Notes: generated from the sequence alone by a model not told the origin. 64,000 nt of DNA from Budorcas taxicolor (GCF_023091745.1 NC_068922.1:33088501-33152500), one strand, 5' to 3'; counted from the stretch's first letter, positions 11,958 through 23,357 are shown. Made by a program: numbers and translations.

Positions 11958-12821
11958 GGTTGGTCTCTTGTTAAATACCATCCTGTCATCAGTGACATGA
12001 AGGGGGTTTCAGTGTGGGCGGCACCCAGGGTGCACAGTCCCTTAGCTTGTGGCACTGGTCATGTGCCCACCCTTCTGGCAGCAGGCTGGGTCTCCTGTGT
12101 CCTGTGTGGACAGGCATATCCTGTCCACCTGATCAATGGTCAGGGGTGGGAGGTGGGTGGCCTTGGACCACCTAGATCCCAGCGAAGGTGTTTCCTTCTG
12201 CCTGGTCCCAGCCAGCATCTTGACTTGGCCTGACCACCCTGCTTGCCTAGTGACTGTGGACCAGCTGTAGCCTGGGAAACCTAGCAAGCCTCTTCACCAT
12301 CCCGTGGGCAGCAACTACACTTTTGCAATGAGATCTGAACCCCAAACACTGGGGTAAGGGGGTGGAATTCAAGTCTGTTTCTTCCCTAGGTACTCTTCTT
12401 TAGCCCTAGAGTATTCTTGAAAATTCTCTGTATCCATTTATAGTTAACCCCCATGGACCTGGACTGATAATGGAGGGTGATATGAACGTTTGTGCTAAGA
12501 ATATTTAGAACCTCAACCTTTTCGCCTTGCTTGATTACCTGAGATTAGATTACTTGCAGATTAGAGATTCTGTGAAAAATTTGACAGCCATACAGGGAGT
12601 ACCCAAAGAATTGTGGTTTCAGAAATGCCACAGTCAACATATGAACGAGTTGCTTCAGGTCAGCTTCATCATGTCCCCACCCTACAGATGTACAGACAGC
12701 CAAGGATCACAAGGCATGTGAAAAAAAGTCTTCAGGATGAGAGAATCAAACAAGGAAAAAAATACTATGGAAGAAAGTGGGACTAGGAAAGGGGGAGAAG
12801 ACATTTTTTAAAAACTAACAC

Positions 12822-13012
12822 TAAGGGCTTCTCTGGTGGTCCAGTGGTTAGGAATCTGCCTGCCAATGCTGGAGACACAGGTTTGATCCCTGATTCAAGA
12901 AAATTCCATGTACCACAGAGCAAGTAAACCTGCACTCAATAGAATCCATGGACCACAACTACAGGGAATCCAAGTGCAGCAATGAAGACCCAGCGCAGCC
13001 AAAAAAAAAACT
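12822..13012 (+). mobile_element. CHR-type SINE with A tail
   Basis: Starts agggcttctctggtggtcca, has gacacaggtttgatccctga and ends cccagcgcagcc plus an A run. Confidence 0.85.
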
Positions 13013-13299
13013 TCGGGGGTGAGCTATTCCTCAACCAAGTGAGGAAAGAGGAAGATGTGGGACGTACAAAAGAAGGGATTACAAAGGTGAGAGCATCAAG
13101 AGCAACTGGTCCAGATGAGAGCACCCCAGTCAGAAGACTGCCAGAGTTATGTTTCCAAGACGGACAGACAGACTGATGGATGTGTTTGAAGATTTTGAGG
13201 GAAAAAAAGGTTTATAGCTGAAGATGAGTTTAGGGTTAAGTGATTGGCACATAGAACACTAAGGGAAAAAGAATTACTGATTCAAAGAAGGATCTTAAG

Positions 13300-13500
13300 T
13301 ATAACCCCCCCCCCCCAAAAAAAAAAAAGTAGACTCACAGGTATAGAGAACACACAAGTGATTACCAGTAGGGGCATGTGGGAGGCACAAACTATTGGGT
13401 GTAAGATTGGCTCAAGGCTGAGTTGTACAACATGAGAAATAGAGTCAATTCTTGTACATGGAAACTAACTTTAAAAAGTGCCAAAAAGAATCCTGATATG
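13300..13500 (+). mobile_element. Old L1 3'-end fragment after a C/A homopolymer
   Basis: About 13 C then about 13 A at 13,305-13,328, followed by gtagactcacaggtatagag and gtgattaccagtagggg, which resemble the 3' end of old artiodactyl L1. Confidence 0.4.
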
Positions 13501-13749
13501 CAAGAAATGAAGTCACCATAGTGTATTACATAACTCAGCTGTAATTGGCACGTTGCATCATAGTAATGGAAGCATGGATTGATAAGTGAATGTACAACAC
13601 GACCTTATTGAGAAGAGGGGTTGTGTGTACGTGTTGATCGTGGTGAAAGAGGGTTCAAGTTTCATCTTCCACAGGATAAGACAACTGGTATCACTCAACC
13701 ATGAGTAATCAATAAGCAGAAATTTGGAGACAAAATAAAAAGTGCCTGT

Positions 13750-15165
13750 GTCTGCCTTATTTTTGACAAAGGAGGCAAGAATATACAATGGAGAAAAGAA
13801 AATCTCTTTAACAAGTGGTGCTGGGAAAACTGGTCAGTCACCTGTAAAAGAATGAAACTAGAGCCCTTTCTAACACCATACACTAAAATGGATTAAAGAT
13901 GTAAGACAAGAAACTATAAAACTCCTAGAGGAAAACATAGACAAAATCCTCTATTACCCACCTCCCAAAGTAATGGAAATAAAATCAGAAATAAACAAAT
14001 GGGACCTAATTAAGAAGCTTTTGCATAACGAAGGAAACTATAAGCAAGGTGAAAAGATGGCCTTCAGAATGGGAGGAAAATAACAGCAAATGAGGCAACT
14101 GACAATCTCAAAAACATACAAGCAGCTCATGCAGCTCAAAACCAGAAAAATAAATGACCCAATCAAAAAATGGGGCAAAGAACTACATTTCTCCAAAGAA
14201 GACATACAGTTGGCTAACAAACACAAGAAAAGATGCTCAACATCACTCATCATCAGAGAAATTCAAATCAAAACCACAATGAGGAACCATCTCATGCTGG
14301 TCAGAATGGCTGCTATCAAAGAGTCTATGAATAAATGCTGGAGAGGATGCGGAGAAAAGGAAACCCTCTTACACTATTGGTGGGAATGAAACTAGTACAG
14401 CCACTATGGAGAACAGTGTGGAGATTCATTTGAAAACTTGAAATAGAACTGCCATATGACCCAGGAATCCCACTGCTGGGCAGACAGACCAAGGAAACCA
14501 GAATTGAAAGAGACACACGTACCCCAATGTTCGTCGCAGCACTGTTTACAATAGCTAGGGTGTGGAAGCGACTGAACTGAACTGAACTGAAGGACATGGA
14601 AGCAACCTAGATGTCCACTGGCAGATGATAAGAAAGTTGTGGTATATATACATGATGGAAAATTACTCAACTATTAAAAAGAACACATTTGAATCAGTTC
14701 TAATGAGGTGGATGAAACTAGAGCCTATCATACAGAGTGAAGTAAGCTAGAAAGAAAAACACCAATACAGTATATTAATGCATATATATGGAATTTAGAA
14801 AGATGGTGACGATGACCCTATATGCAAGATAGCAAGAGATACAGATAAAAGAACAGACTGTGGGACTCTGTGGGAGAAGGCGAGGGTGGGATGATTTGAG
14901 AGAATAGCATTGAAGCATGTATATTATCACATGTGAAATAGATCCCCAGTCCAAGTTCGATGCGTGAGACAGGGCACCCAAAGCCAGTGCACTGCCACAG
15001 CCCAGAGGGACGGGATGGGGAGGGGGTTGGGGGGGGATTTAGGATGCGGGACACATGTTCACCCCTGGCTGGTTCATGTCGCTGTATGGCAAAGACCACT
15101 ATAATATTGTAAAGTAGCCTCCAGTTAAAATTAGATTTAAAAAATAAAATGAAAAAAGTGGAGGT
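13750..15165 (+). mobile_element. L1 LINE, ORF2 C-terminal region and 3' UTR
   Basis: Sense-strand L1 ORF2 end: gacaaaggaggcaagaatat, ggtgctgggaaaactggtca, and the block encoding KWGKELHFSKEDIQLANKHK (near 14,170). The 3' UTR includes gagggacgggatggggaggg and ends aaaaaataaaatgaaa. Stop codons and frameshifts break the ORF, so it is a dead, 5'-truncated copy. A 22-base (ACTGA)n insert sits at 14,570-14,591. Confidence 0.85.
14570..14591 (+). repeat. (ACTGA)n insert inside L1
   Basis: gactgaactgaactgaactg plus aa interrupts the L1 reading ...agctagg/acatggaagcaacc. The pentamer is that of the BovB 3' tail. It is flanked by gtgtggaagc and acatggaagc. Confidence 0.7.
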
Positions 15166-15539
15166 AACTTTAGAAAAAATTATGTTTCATTAAATATTAA
15201 ATTCTAATTTTGTCAATTAAAAAAAAGTGGTGTCTGGAGAGTGAGAAAGAGGTGAGGTGGGGCATGGGACCACTGTTCCATTTTCTTTGGGCTGTGGGAA
15301 TGACTGTTTTTGTATAAAGTGTTTTAGGCATGTTTGACTCTTTTAGGGTTCTACTTGTATTCCATCATCAGGTGGTTCTCTGAGGATGGCTTCAGAAGCT
15401 AGTCCCAGATTCTTGACCCAACCTAGAATTCAACTTGCTCATTTGTAGAAAAACACTTGAAAACCTCGAGGTGATTGTTAGGCCCCTTGCTCTGTATTTC
15501 TGGGATGCCAAGTCATCTTGTCTAGAGTTATAACATCTG

Positions 15540-15651
15540 GTGTTTACTTCAGCAGGACATATGCTAAAAATTAGAACAAGACAGAGAAGATTAACTAACA
15601 TGGCTCCTGCACAAGGATGACACACAAATTCATGAAGCGTTACATATTTTT
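15540..15651 (+). pseudogene. U6 snRNA pseudogene
   Basis: Full-length match to the U6 spliceosomal RNA layout: acttcagcaggacatatgct, acagagaagatta, ctgcacaaggatgacacaca, aaattcatgaagcgt, ending catattttt. Many substitutions (for example agcaggacat for agcagcacat) and a short insertion near the ACAGAGA-downstream region (attaactaacatggc) mark it as a decayed retrocopy. No proximal TATA or PSE is evident, so it is unlikely to be expressed. Confidence 0.85.
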
Positions 15652-15861
15652 GAGTAAAATGTTTCTCTGAGTTCAAAAAATATATATAGAGAGATTACAT
15701 CTGAAGGGCTCACTTAAATTAAGCCTTCATAATCACTGACTTTATGTGAAAAGAAATCCACAGGCTCTCAAACTGAAATCAGCAATTCTTAAAAGTACTT
15801 CTTTCTTCAGTAAATGCATGCTTCCAAATTTCGAAGATTTGGAAGAGAAGTGGGTTTGGTT

Positions 15862-15935
15862 TTAATTGTGGTAAAATAAACATAAAATGTATCATCTTAA
15901 TCATTTTTAAATGTACAGTTCAATAGTGTTGGAAG
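15862..15935. mobile_element. Ancient LINE-like fragment
   Basis: ttgtggtaaaataaacataa and aatgtacagttcaatagtg resemble a widespread mammalian old LINE 3' motif. Short and diverged. Confidence 0.35.
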
Positions 15936-15952
15936 AGTCATTTTTTTATATT

Positions 15953-15973
15953 TGTGTGTGTGTGTGTGTGTGT
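15953..15973. repeat. (TG)n microsatellite
   Basis: About ten uninterrupted TG dinucleotides, then tatgtgca. Confidence 0.9.
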
Positions 15974-15979
15974 ATGTGC

Positions 15980-16750
15980 ACAAAAATTAGCTCAGACTTG
16001 TAAATATTTGAGTCATGATCTACATCAAATATGTATTGTTTTTCAGTTAATATTAGTTTGACAGAATGATGTTAGTAACATTATAAACTTTCAAATATTT
16101 CCAGTGGAGGTAAAATCAGAACCAATGACAACTGTTTAAAATATTCAAGAAGTTAACTCATTTTTTTCACCCACTTAGCAGCCAAGAACCATGGGAAATG
16201 AAAACTCAAAGTACTGCAACTAAATCTGAGAAATCCCAAATAATTGTCCATTGTTTCCTGAGAGACAGACAAGACATCACCAGTGTAAGCGCCAGGAAAC
16301 ACCCACGTTACCATCTTGGATATATTCTTTTCTCACTGGATAAAAAGTTAGGCACCCAGCTTTTGTATACAATAACTGGAATTGTGCACAGGCCCCCTCC
16401 ACACTGCTCTGAAAATGAACTTTTGTTTTATGCAAATGTAGGCGAACGAGAATGAACAAAAGGCGCACATTTTAAGGCTGAGAGCATTCATCTGAAAATG
16501 AAAAGTGGATTTTTCTTCTGCTAGGAGACCAGCCATGTTTTGCAGTAGGCCAGCTGGGGGCAGACCTGAGGCCTCAGGAGTCCCCTCTTTGCAAGTGACT
16601 GTCCACTGGCAAGGACTTTCTAAATGCCTTTGTCGAAGGTCCTGATGTGGCCCTCCTGCAGGAATGAACAGGAAAAAGCCGAGCTGTCTCTGGTTCCTCC
16701 AGCCCCATGCGGGTGGTGAGGGCCAGCTCCTCCCCACAATTTTTTTTTTT
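15980..16750. other. Intergenic stretch, nothing recognised
   Basis: Contains the 146-codon minus-strand ORF 16,348-16,788, which has no domain and runs into a poly-T/SINE junction. I see no gene. Confidence 0.4.
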
Positions 16751-16757
16751 TTTTTAA

Positions 16758-16893
16758 TATTTATGTCTTTATTCTGGCTGCACTGCATCTTCTAGTTTCA
16801 GCATGTAGGATTCAGTTCCCTAGCCACAGATCGATCCTGGGCCCATTGCACTGGGATCTCGGAATCCTACCCACCAGACCACCAGGAAAGTCC
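16758..16893 (-). mobile_element. CHR-type SINE
   Basis: Antisense: poly-T, ctggctgcactgcatcttct, cagttccctagccacagatc, accagaccaccaggaaagtc. Confidence 0.8.
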
Positions 16894-16929
16894 CTGCAGA
16901 TCCTTCATTTTGTTATATAAAAAAATTTT

Positions 16930-17039
16930 TTTTTGGCCTCATTGAGAGGCATGTGGAATCTTAGTTCCCTGACCAGGGATCGAACTCATACCCCTGCATT
17001 GCAGCAGAGTCTTAACTGCTGGATTGCCAGGGAAGTCCT
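16930..17039 (-). mobile_element. CHR-type SINE
   Basis: Antisense: tttttttttggcctc, cttagttccctgaccaggga, ggattgccagggaagtcct. Adjacent to the previous copy in the same orientation. Confidence 0.85.
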
Positions 17040-17054
17040 GAATCCTTTATTTTT

Positions 17055-17470
17055 TTTTTAAAATGTATTTTATTTACCGTTGACTTACAATGTTGTGTTA
17101 TTTTCTGTTGTACAGCAAAGTGACTCAGTTATACATACTATATATTCTTTTTCATATTCTTTTCCATTATGGTTTATCACAGGATATTGAATGTAATTCC
17201 CTGTTCTACACAGAGGGACCTTGTTTATCCACCCTGTATATAATAGTTTGAATAGTTTGCATACGTCAGTTCTAAACTCCCACTCAGTCCCTCCCCACTC
17301 ACCCTTGGCAAATACAAGTTTGTTCTCTGTGTCTGTGAGTCTGTTTCTGTTTCATAAATAAGTTCATTTATGTCATTTTTAGATTCCACATATAAGTGAC
17401 ATCACACGATAGTTGTCTTCCTGATTTACTTCACTTAGTATGATCATCTCTAAGTCTGTCCAGGTTGCTG
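17055..17470 (-). mobile_element. L1 LINE 3' end
   Basis: Antisense of the artiodactyl L1 3' end: cttacaatgttgtgttattt, tgtacagcaaagtgactcag, ttttccattatggtttatca, gtctgtgagtctgtttctgt, cacttagtatgatcatctc. Confidence 0.85.
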
Positions 17471-17479
17471 CTGCAGACT

Positions 17480-18280
17480 GTTTAACTGAACTTTCACAGA
17501 GGAAGGAGGGCTAGAGACCCCTGCTTAGGAGGCCTGATGAAAAGATGCTTGGTTATTTAGGAATGTTGGGGTCTTGATTCCTGAGTCTGGATACAGAGGC
17601 AACCATCAAAGAGCCTTCCTACTCCACCCCCCCACAACACACACACATTCTAACTTCACTCTGATATCCAACAATCACTCCATTGAGAACTCTGCAGCCA
17701 GCAGCTCCAGCACCGCGTCTTCATGGCCCCAGCCCAGAGCGATGGCACCTCCGCCCTGTCCAGTTCATCCTTGCTTCTCCACTCTTCACTCTGTCCATTT
17801 CCCCCAAGGGACTCTTGCATCCATCCCTTGAACTTGGATGTTCCCATTGTTCTCCCAGCAAAACATGCTTTCTGACATGTACCCTCATGATTTTAATGCA
17901 ACTATTGATAAACCCCAAATCTCCTTTTTCAACCCCACCTCTCCCATAAATTTCTAACTCATATCCAACTGCTTGCAGGCCATTTACACTCGAAGACCCC
18001 ATAGGCAACTGCAATTCAACACATCCAAAAGTGAACTGAAAAAAGCCCCAGTGATTAAGTCCACAATAGCTTACTTGAAGTCCTTGGGGACCAATGTTTT
18101 ACGGAATTTTGAGTTTTTCAGAATTTAGAAAAGATAATACGCAGTATTCAAGAAACAGCACCAGTGAGGTCTGTGCCACGACCTTGTGATAAAACATGGT
18201 TTTTCTCTTCAGCAAAATGTACCACTCTTCACTTTCAGTGGAATATACAAAGGCTGAAAACATTCTTATGTCAGTTGACT
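17480..18280. other. Intergenic stretch, nothing recognised
   Basis: Short overlapping ORFs occur on both strands without motifs. No repeat family identified. Confidence 0.4.
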
Positions 18281-18282
18281 AT

Positions 18283-18414
18283 CTCCAGCATTTCCAGTTC
18301 TAAGAACTGATTCTACTAAAATACACCCATTTGCAAAAATGTATTTTGTAGAAAGATGCTCACAGCATGAGGGAGGAGAATCCTTGGCATGTTTGAAAAT
18401 CAGAAAGGTTCTGT
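18283..18414 (+). repeat. Direct repeat copy 1 (132 bp)
   Basis: Starts ctccagcatttccagttcta and ends aaaggttctgt. It aligns without gaps to 19,623-19,754 with 9 mismatches by eye (about 93% identity). Confidence 0.85.
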
Positions 18415-18477
18415 TATCAAAAGAGCTGCACCAAACTTACAAACAAACAAACAAACAACTTTTAGAACTTTTTAAAT

Positions 18478-18596
18478 ATTTTTATTTGTTTGTTTTTAGT
18501 TGCAGCATGTGGGATCTAGTTCCTGACCAGGGATTCAACTCAGGCGCCCTGCACTGGAACCATGGAGTCTTAACCACTGGACCTCCAGGGAAGTCC
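18478..18596 (-). mobile_element. CHR-type SINE
   Basis: Antisense: gttgcagcatgtgggatcta, gttcctgaccagggattcaa, ctggacctccagggaagtcc. Confidence 0.85.
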
Positions 18597-18639
18597 CTAA
18601 AGTTTTTTACACAGTAGAGTTGTAAATAAGTGATTATTA

Positions 18640-18925
18640 AATTTTGTCACCTATGACATTAAAGGGCTAATATCCCTAATACACATGGAGCTCTTTAAAA
18701 TTAACAAGAAGAAAATAGATGAAAATAGAAAATAGACCGAGCATAGGAATAGACTATTCAAACATAACGCTTTTAAATGTTCATCCATACTATTTGCAAA
18801 TTGCAAAGCAATGCAACTTGCAATAGTAAGACTTTCTGTTTATCAGATGAGCAAAAATGAAAAACAAGTTAGCAAAGGTATAGAGAAATAGACACATATA
18901 TTAGTGAGTTAATATTTGGAAAAAC
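18640..18925 (+). mobile_element. Ancient L1 ORF2 fragment
   Basis: aagggctaatatccctaata, agctctttaaaattaac and atcagatgagcaaaaatgaa are the decayed L1 ORF2 downstream region. It probably continues at about 19,545-19,620 beyond later SINE insertions. Confidence 0.55.
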
Positions 18926-18952
18926 CTTAGGACACTTACCTAATTAGCATGC

Positions 18953-19230
18953 TGCTGCTGCTGCTGCTGCTAAGTTGCTTCAGTAGCGTCCGACTCTGCG
19001 ACCCCATAGACGGCAGCCCACCAGGCTCCCCCGTTCCTGGGATTCTCCAGGCAAGAACACTGGAGTGGGTTGCCATTTCCTTCTCCAATGCATGAAAGTG
19101 AAAAGTGAAAGTGAAGTCGCTCAGTCGTGTCTGACTAGTAGTGACCCCATGGACTGCAGCCTACCAGGCTCCTCTGTCCATGGGATTTTCCAGGCAAGAG
19201 TACTGGAGTGGGGTGCCATCGCCTTCTCCG
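18953..19230 (-). mobile_element. Bov-A2 SINE (dimer)
   Basis: Antisense dimer: (CTG)n tail, cccatagacggcagcccacc, then the left monomer ending gggtgccatcgccttctccg. A perfect 11-bp duplication aattagcatgc lies at 18,942-18,952 and 19,231-19,241. Confidence 0.9.
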
Positions 19231-19282
19231 AATTAGCATGCAGGAAACTTTATATAAGTGCTTGTTATATAGATATCGCTGT

Positions 19283-19535
19283 AAGTTGTTTTTATTTATT
19301 TTTGGCTGTGCTGGGTCTTCATTCCTGCCTGTGGGCTTTCTCTAGCTGCAGCAAACAGGTGTGACTCTGTAGTTGTGGTGTGAGGGCTTCTCTTGTTGCA
19401 GAGTGTGGGCTCAGTAGTTGGGGCTCATGGACTTAGTTGCCCCCAGACATGTGGGATCTTCCCGGGCCAGGGATTGAACCTGTGTCCCCTGCTTTGGCAG
19501 GCAGATTTTTAACCACTGGACTGCCAGGGAAGCCC
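19283..19535 (-). mobile_element. CHR-type SINE, long form
   Basis: Antisense: tttggctgtgctgggtcttc, tctctagctgcagcaaacag, gggccagggattgaacctgt, ctggactgccagggaagccc. Confidence 0.85.
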
Positions 19536-19622
19536 TGGAAGTATTTATTGGCATAAACTTTTTCAAAAACAACTTAGTAAAAAATCAACATCTACTAAAA
19601 TTTTAAATATATATGTCCTATT

Positions 19623-19754
19623 CTCCAGTACTTCCAGTTCTAAGAACTGATTCTACTAAAATACATCCATGTGCAAAAATGTATTTTGTAGGAAGATGTT
19701 CACAGCATGAGGGAGGAGAATCCTTGGCATGTTTGGAAAGCAGAAGGGTTCTGT
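19623..19754 (+). repeat. Direct repeat copy 2 (132 bp)
   Basis: Partner of 18,283-18,414, in the same orientation at an offset of 1,340 bases. It shares tgagggaggagaatccttgg, which is not part of any family I recognise. Confidence 0.85.
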
Positions 19755-19827
19755 GCTGGAGGGTAATGAGCCAGAGAGGAGAGACTGGAGATGAGGGAAG
19801 GGCCCGACCCCACGTGTCGTGAAGTTG

Positions 19828-20030
19828 TGCTGTGTGTTTAGTCATCCAGTCGTGTCCGACTCTTACCACCCATAGGCTGTAGCCCACCAGGCTCCTCTGA
19901 GGATGGGATACTCCAGGGAAGAGTACTGGAGTGGGTTGCCATTGCCTTCTCCAGAGGATGTTCCTGACCCAGGGATCACAGCCAGGTCTCCTGCACTGCA
20001 GTCAGACTCTTTACCGATTGTGCTAAGAGG
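19828..20030 (-). mobile_element. Bov-tA SINE
   Basis: Antisense: tcatccagtcgtgtccgact, gagtactggagtgggttgcc, gacccagggatcacagcc, tttaccgattgtgctaagag. Confidence 0.85.
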
Positions 20031-20089
20031 GAGAAGTTGACCTCCTGTTAACCTCCCATCTAGTGATGTGAGTAATGTCTTTTGCCCTT

Positions 20090-20370
20090 GCTGCTGCTGC
20101 TCCTGCTGCTAAGTTGCTTCAGTCATGTCCGACTCTGTGCGACCCCATAGACAGCAGCCCACCAGGCTCCTCCGTCCCTGGATTCTCCAGGCAAGAACAC
20201 GAGTGGGTTGCCATTTCCTTCTCCAATGCATGAAAGTGAAAAGTGAAAGTGAAGTCGCTCAGTCGTGTCCGACTCTTAGCGACCCCACGGACTGCGGCCC
20301 ACCAGGCTCCTCTGTCCATGGGATTTTCCAGGCAAGAGTACTGGAGTGGGGTGCCATTGCCCTCTCCGCT
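20090..20370 (-). mobile_element. Bov-A2 SINE (dimer)
   Basis: Antisense dimer with an interrupted (CTG)n tail, ending gtgccattgccctctccgc. Probable target duplication: ttgccctt on the left (before 20,090) and ttgccctt at about 20,373. Confidence 0.85.
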
Positions 20371-20374
20371 CTTG

Positions 20375-20890
20375 CCCTTAAACCTGGGAAAATCATTAGG
20401 ACAATTCCCACCAACAGAGTCTGGCAGAAGTGACGCTCTGTAACTTCTGAGGTTGGGCCATGCACTTCTGCCTTGTCTCATTGGGACACTTGGTATTAAT
20501 CAAAGCCAGCCACCAGATGTAAGGAGGCCAAGACTCCAAATGGAAGGGAGATGTGTGGGTTTCTGGTCAAGCGCCCAAGCGAGGATATCAGGCAACAGCC
20601 AGCATCAACCACCAGACTGAGTGTAAGTCTTCAAGTGATTTCAGCTCCCACTCCAGTGTCCAACTTTCCCATATAAGCAAGCGTGGGAGCGAGCTATCCC
20701 CACCCAAAATGCAGGTTTGTGAGCAAAATAAATGATTGTTCATCTAATGGCTATTGTAGGCCTCTGTGTTTGAGATGATCTGCTGCCCAGAAACAAATAA
20801 CCAGAATTCCCACTGAATTGGGTGTTTTTTTTAAACAAAGATCCTTCAATGATCCATATGCACATCTCAGTGTGAGAAGTGTTGGTTTAT
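20375..20890. other. Intergenic stretch, nothing recognised
   Basis: No gene or repeat identified. Includes an unremarkable 60-codon ORF at 20,553-20,735. Confidence 0.4.
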
Positions 20891-21075
20891 GTAAAATTGT
20901 GTGACATGACCCAGGGAACCCTTCTCAGTGTGGTAGCCTGGATGGAGGGGCGATTGGGGGAGAATGGATCCGTGTATATGTATGGCTGAGTCCCTTTGCT
21001 GTCCACCTGAAACTATTACGATGACACTGTTAATTGGCCATACTCCAATATAACATAAAAAGTTCAAAAAATTTT
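20890..21075 (+). mobile_element. L1 LINE 3' UTR end
   Basis: gcctggatggaggggcgatt, gtatatgtatggctgagtcc, tttgctgtccacctgaaact, ccatactccaatataac, the sense 3' end of artiodactyl L1. It is the counterpart of 14,900-15,160. Confidence 0.7.
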
Positions 21076-21653
21076 TTAAAATTGTGTAACAGAAATTTTT
21101 CTACTGCCCTCAACAGCACTGATTGCAAATTATGAAAAATTGCATAATGAGTGAAAATGCTATTTAGAGTAATTCTTCCAGAAAGCTGGATAACAGTTTT
21201 CTGTGAAACCTGCTGTGTTCTTTAGGTATGAGAACTTGTCCAAAGCTTGGGTCAGACTTACAGTTGGCAGGTAGTGGGTTGCCATGAGAGAGAAAAAATT
21301 GGCAAAATAATTGAGGCAAGTCAAGAGATTTTAGGGGCCAAGCATCCTGAAATGTTGTAGAGATGAGCGATGAGAGTGTATGACTAATATCTAGTAAATT
21401 CACTGTATTTCAGAACACTAATCATCTTAATAGCAGATGGCTTTGAAATCTTTCAAAAACAAATGGTGTCATGCTACCAGATTAAGTGCAGATGAATACA
21501 TGCAGGTGTTTGCTATTATTAAAGCATCACCACAAAGCTGTCATTCAGATCGTCCTCCTGGGGTGAAGTTTGAAAGCATGTTAGCTCCAGGTCTATGGTT
21601 TCATATCGCAGTATACAGGGGAAGCTTTCCTAACTACTAGTAAACCTGGTTGG

Positions 21654-21923
21654 AGGAGGCAATGGCACCCCACTCCAGTACTCTTGCCTGGAAAATCCCA
21701 TGGATGGAGGAGCCTGGTAGGCTGCAGTCCATGGAATCACGAAGAGTCGGACACGACTGAGCGACTTCATTTTCACTTTTTCATGTGTTGGAGAAGGAAA
21801 TGGCAACCCATTCAAGCGTTCTTGCCTGGAGAATCCCAGGGATGGGGGAGCCTGGTGGGCTGCTGTCTGTCTATGGGGTCGCATAGCGTCAAACATGACT
21901 GAAGCGATTTAGCAGCAGCAGCA
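21654..21923 (+). mobile_element. Bov-A2 SINE (dimer)
   Basis: Starts aggaggcaatggcaccccac; second monomer at 21,790; tail gatttagcagcagcagcag. Imperfect target duplication: agtaaacctggtt (left) and agtaaatgtggtt (right). Confidence 0.88.
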
Positions 21924-21924
21924 G

Positions 21925-23010
21925 TAAATGTGGTTAATCCATATCATGCTTCAGGTCTTCGTTCACTTTAGTTAACTGTTCTAAATTCTAAATCTACCCA
22001 GATTACGAAGATTGATGAATATCATCAGCCTCCACACCATCTCAAACAACTGGATATTTGAGAGCATCTGAATTTTTCCATGAATTTTCATCTCCAAAAT
22101 TCCAGACATTTGGCAGTGAGTGGGCACAGCCAGGTCATGTAGCATTTCCTTTTTACTCTCTCAGCCCTCACCTGCCTTTGTGGCAAGAGACTATTCCTGC
22201 AAAGTATGGTCCTGCAGCTGTAGTTATATTAAGTGCAGCTTGCCTACTTCATTTTCCAGTTATTAAAAATAACTTACTAATAACAGTTCTTAGTAACAAC
22301 AACAATCAACAGAAATAAATTATGGCTAATTTAGGCAGAAAAGAATTTACTGGAAGGCTAAGAGGGGCTCCTGAACACAGTAGGAGGAGGAAACCTGGGC
22401 TGGAGAAAGGGCAGGGATGAAGCTAATCCCGGCCCCACCCACTTCCCCACCCACAGTACCATCACCTCACTAAAACCATCTTCCCAAAGACCCACCCTTT
22501 CTGGAGCACCACCTCCAGAGCCAAAGCCCTCTTAACTTCCATATGTGAAAGTAGATATGGGAGCCACAAACTGCCCTCCTCCTTCTCCCACAGCAAAAAA
22601 GATTATTCCCCATAAGAATACTGGGATCTTATAAGGACTTGGGGTGATGCTGGACATCCAAGAGCCTACATATGTCTGCTATAAATAATATGCAGGGTTT
22701 ATTTCAATTATAAAATAATTCATGTTCATTGTGGAAAATGCATAGTATTGTCTTTTCTTTTTTTCCCCTAAAATTGGAATTCTGTTGAATGTACTATTTA
22801 TAATCAACTGTTTTTCACCTAACAATGCACTGTGATCATTTTCCATGCCACTGACTGTTCATCTGCAATGTGATTTTCAGTGTTGGGATGGTCTTTCTTC
22901 TCTAATATTAATTTTAAATCCTTTAGGCAATTTCTCTCTCTCTGTTTCCACCCGTGTAAAAATGACACTAGACTGAGCATATACTCCTTTTCTTCCTTCT
23001 TTAGTTTATG
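21925..23010. other. Intergenic stretch, nothing recognised
   Basis: Contains no domain-bearing ORF. The 22,690-22,920 part is AT-rich and could be a very old LINE remnant, but I cannot assign it. Confidence 0.4.
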
Positions 23011-23014
23011 TATA

Positions 23015-23275
23015 TTGAAGCCTCCCCATGTTCCAGGCACTTTGCTAAGTGCTTCTGTGTATTTTCTCATTTACTCTTCACAGCGTCCCATGCGGCGAAT
23101 CCTATTATCACCATTTTACCGTGAGGAACGTGCTTCCTGGAGGCTATGTCACTTGCCTAAGTTCAACCAGTCTCTGACAGCCACCACTTAGCTTGGAGGT
23201 CACACACATGGCAGGTGCAGAACCTGCCTGGCAGCCCCAGCTTGTCCGAGCCCCAGCTCAGGCTTGAACCACCTA
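23015..23275 (+). mobile_element. MIR SINE
   Basis: tgttccaggcactttgctaa, ttctcatttactcttcacag, cctattatcaccattttacc, gtcacttgcctaagttcaac and a final cagctcaggcttgaacc follow the order of the mammalian-wide MIR core SINE. Confidence 0.75.
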
Positions 23276-23357
23276 CCTTCCTTCTTATATAGATATCTTT
23301 GCATAATCCATGAATATTTCCTTAGGATAATAAATCAGAAAAAAAAAAAAGGCGGGG

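Noticed and set aside
13300..13330. C13/A13 tract as a possible regulatory element
   Set aside because: It sits at the edge of an old L1 fragment and looks like a degraded tail; nothing else supports function.
16348..16788. 146-codon minus-strand ORF
   Set aside because: Starts in a SINE and poly-T tract and shows no domain or coding bias.
21437..21640. 67-codon ORF (MALKSFKNKWCHATRL...)
   Set aside because: Looked like a possible processed pseudogene, but I recognise no parent gene and it has no supporting structure.
23015..23275. 103-codon ORF at 22,880-23,191 as a gene
   Set aside because: The reading frame runs through a MIR SINE and has no domain.
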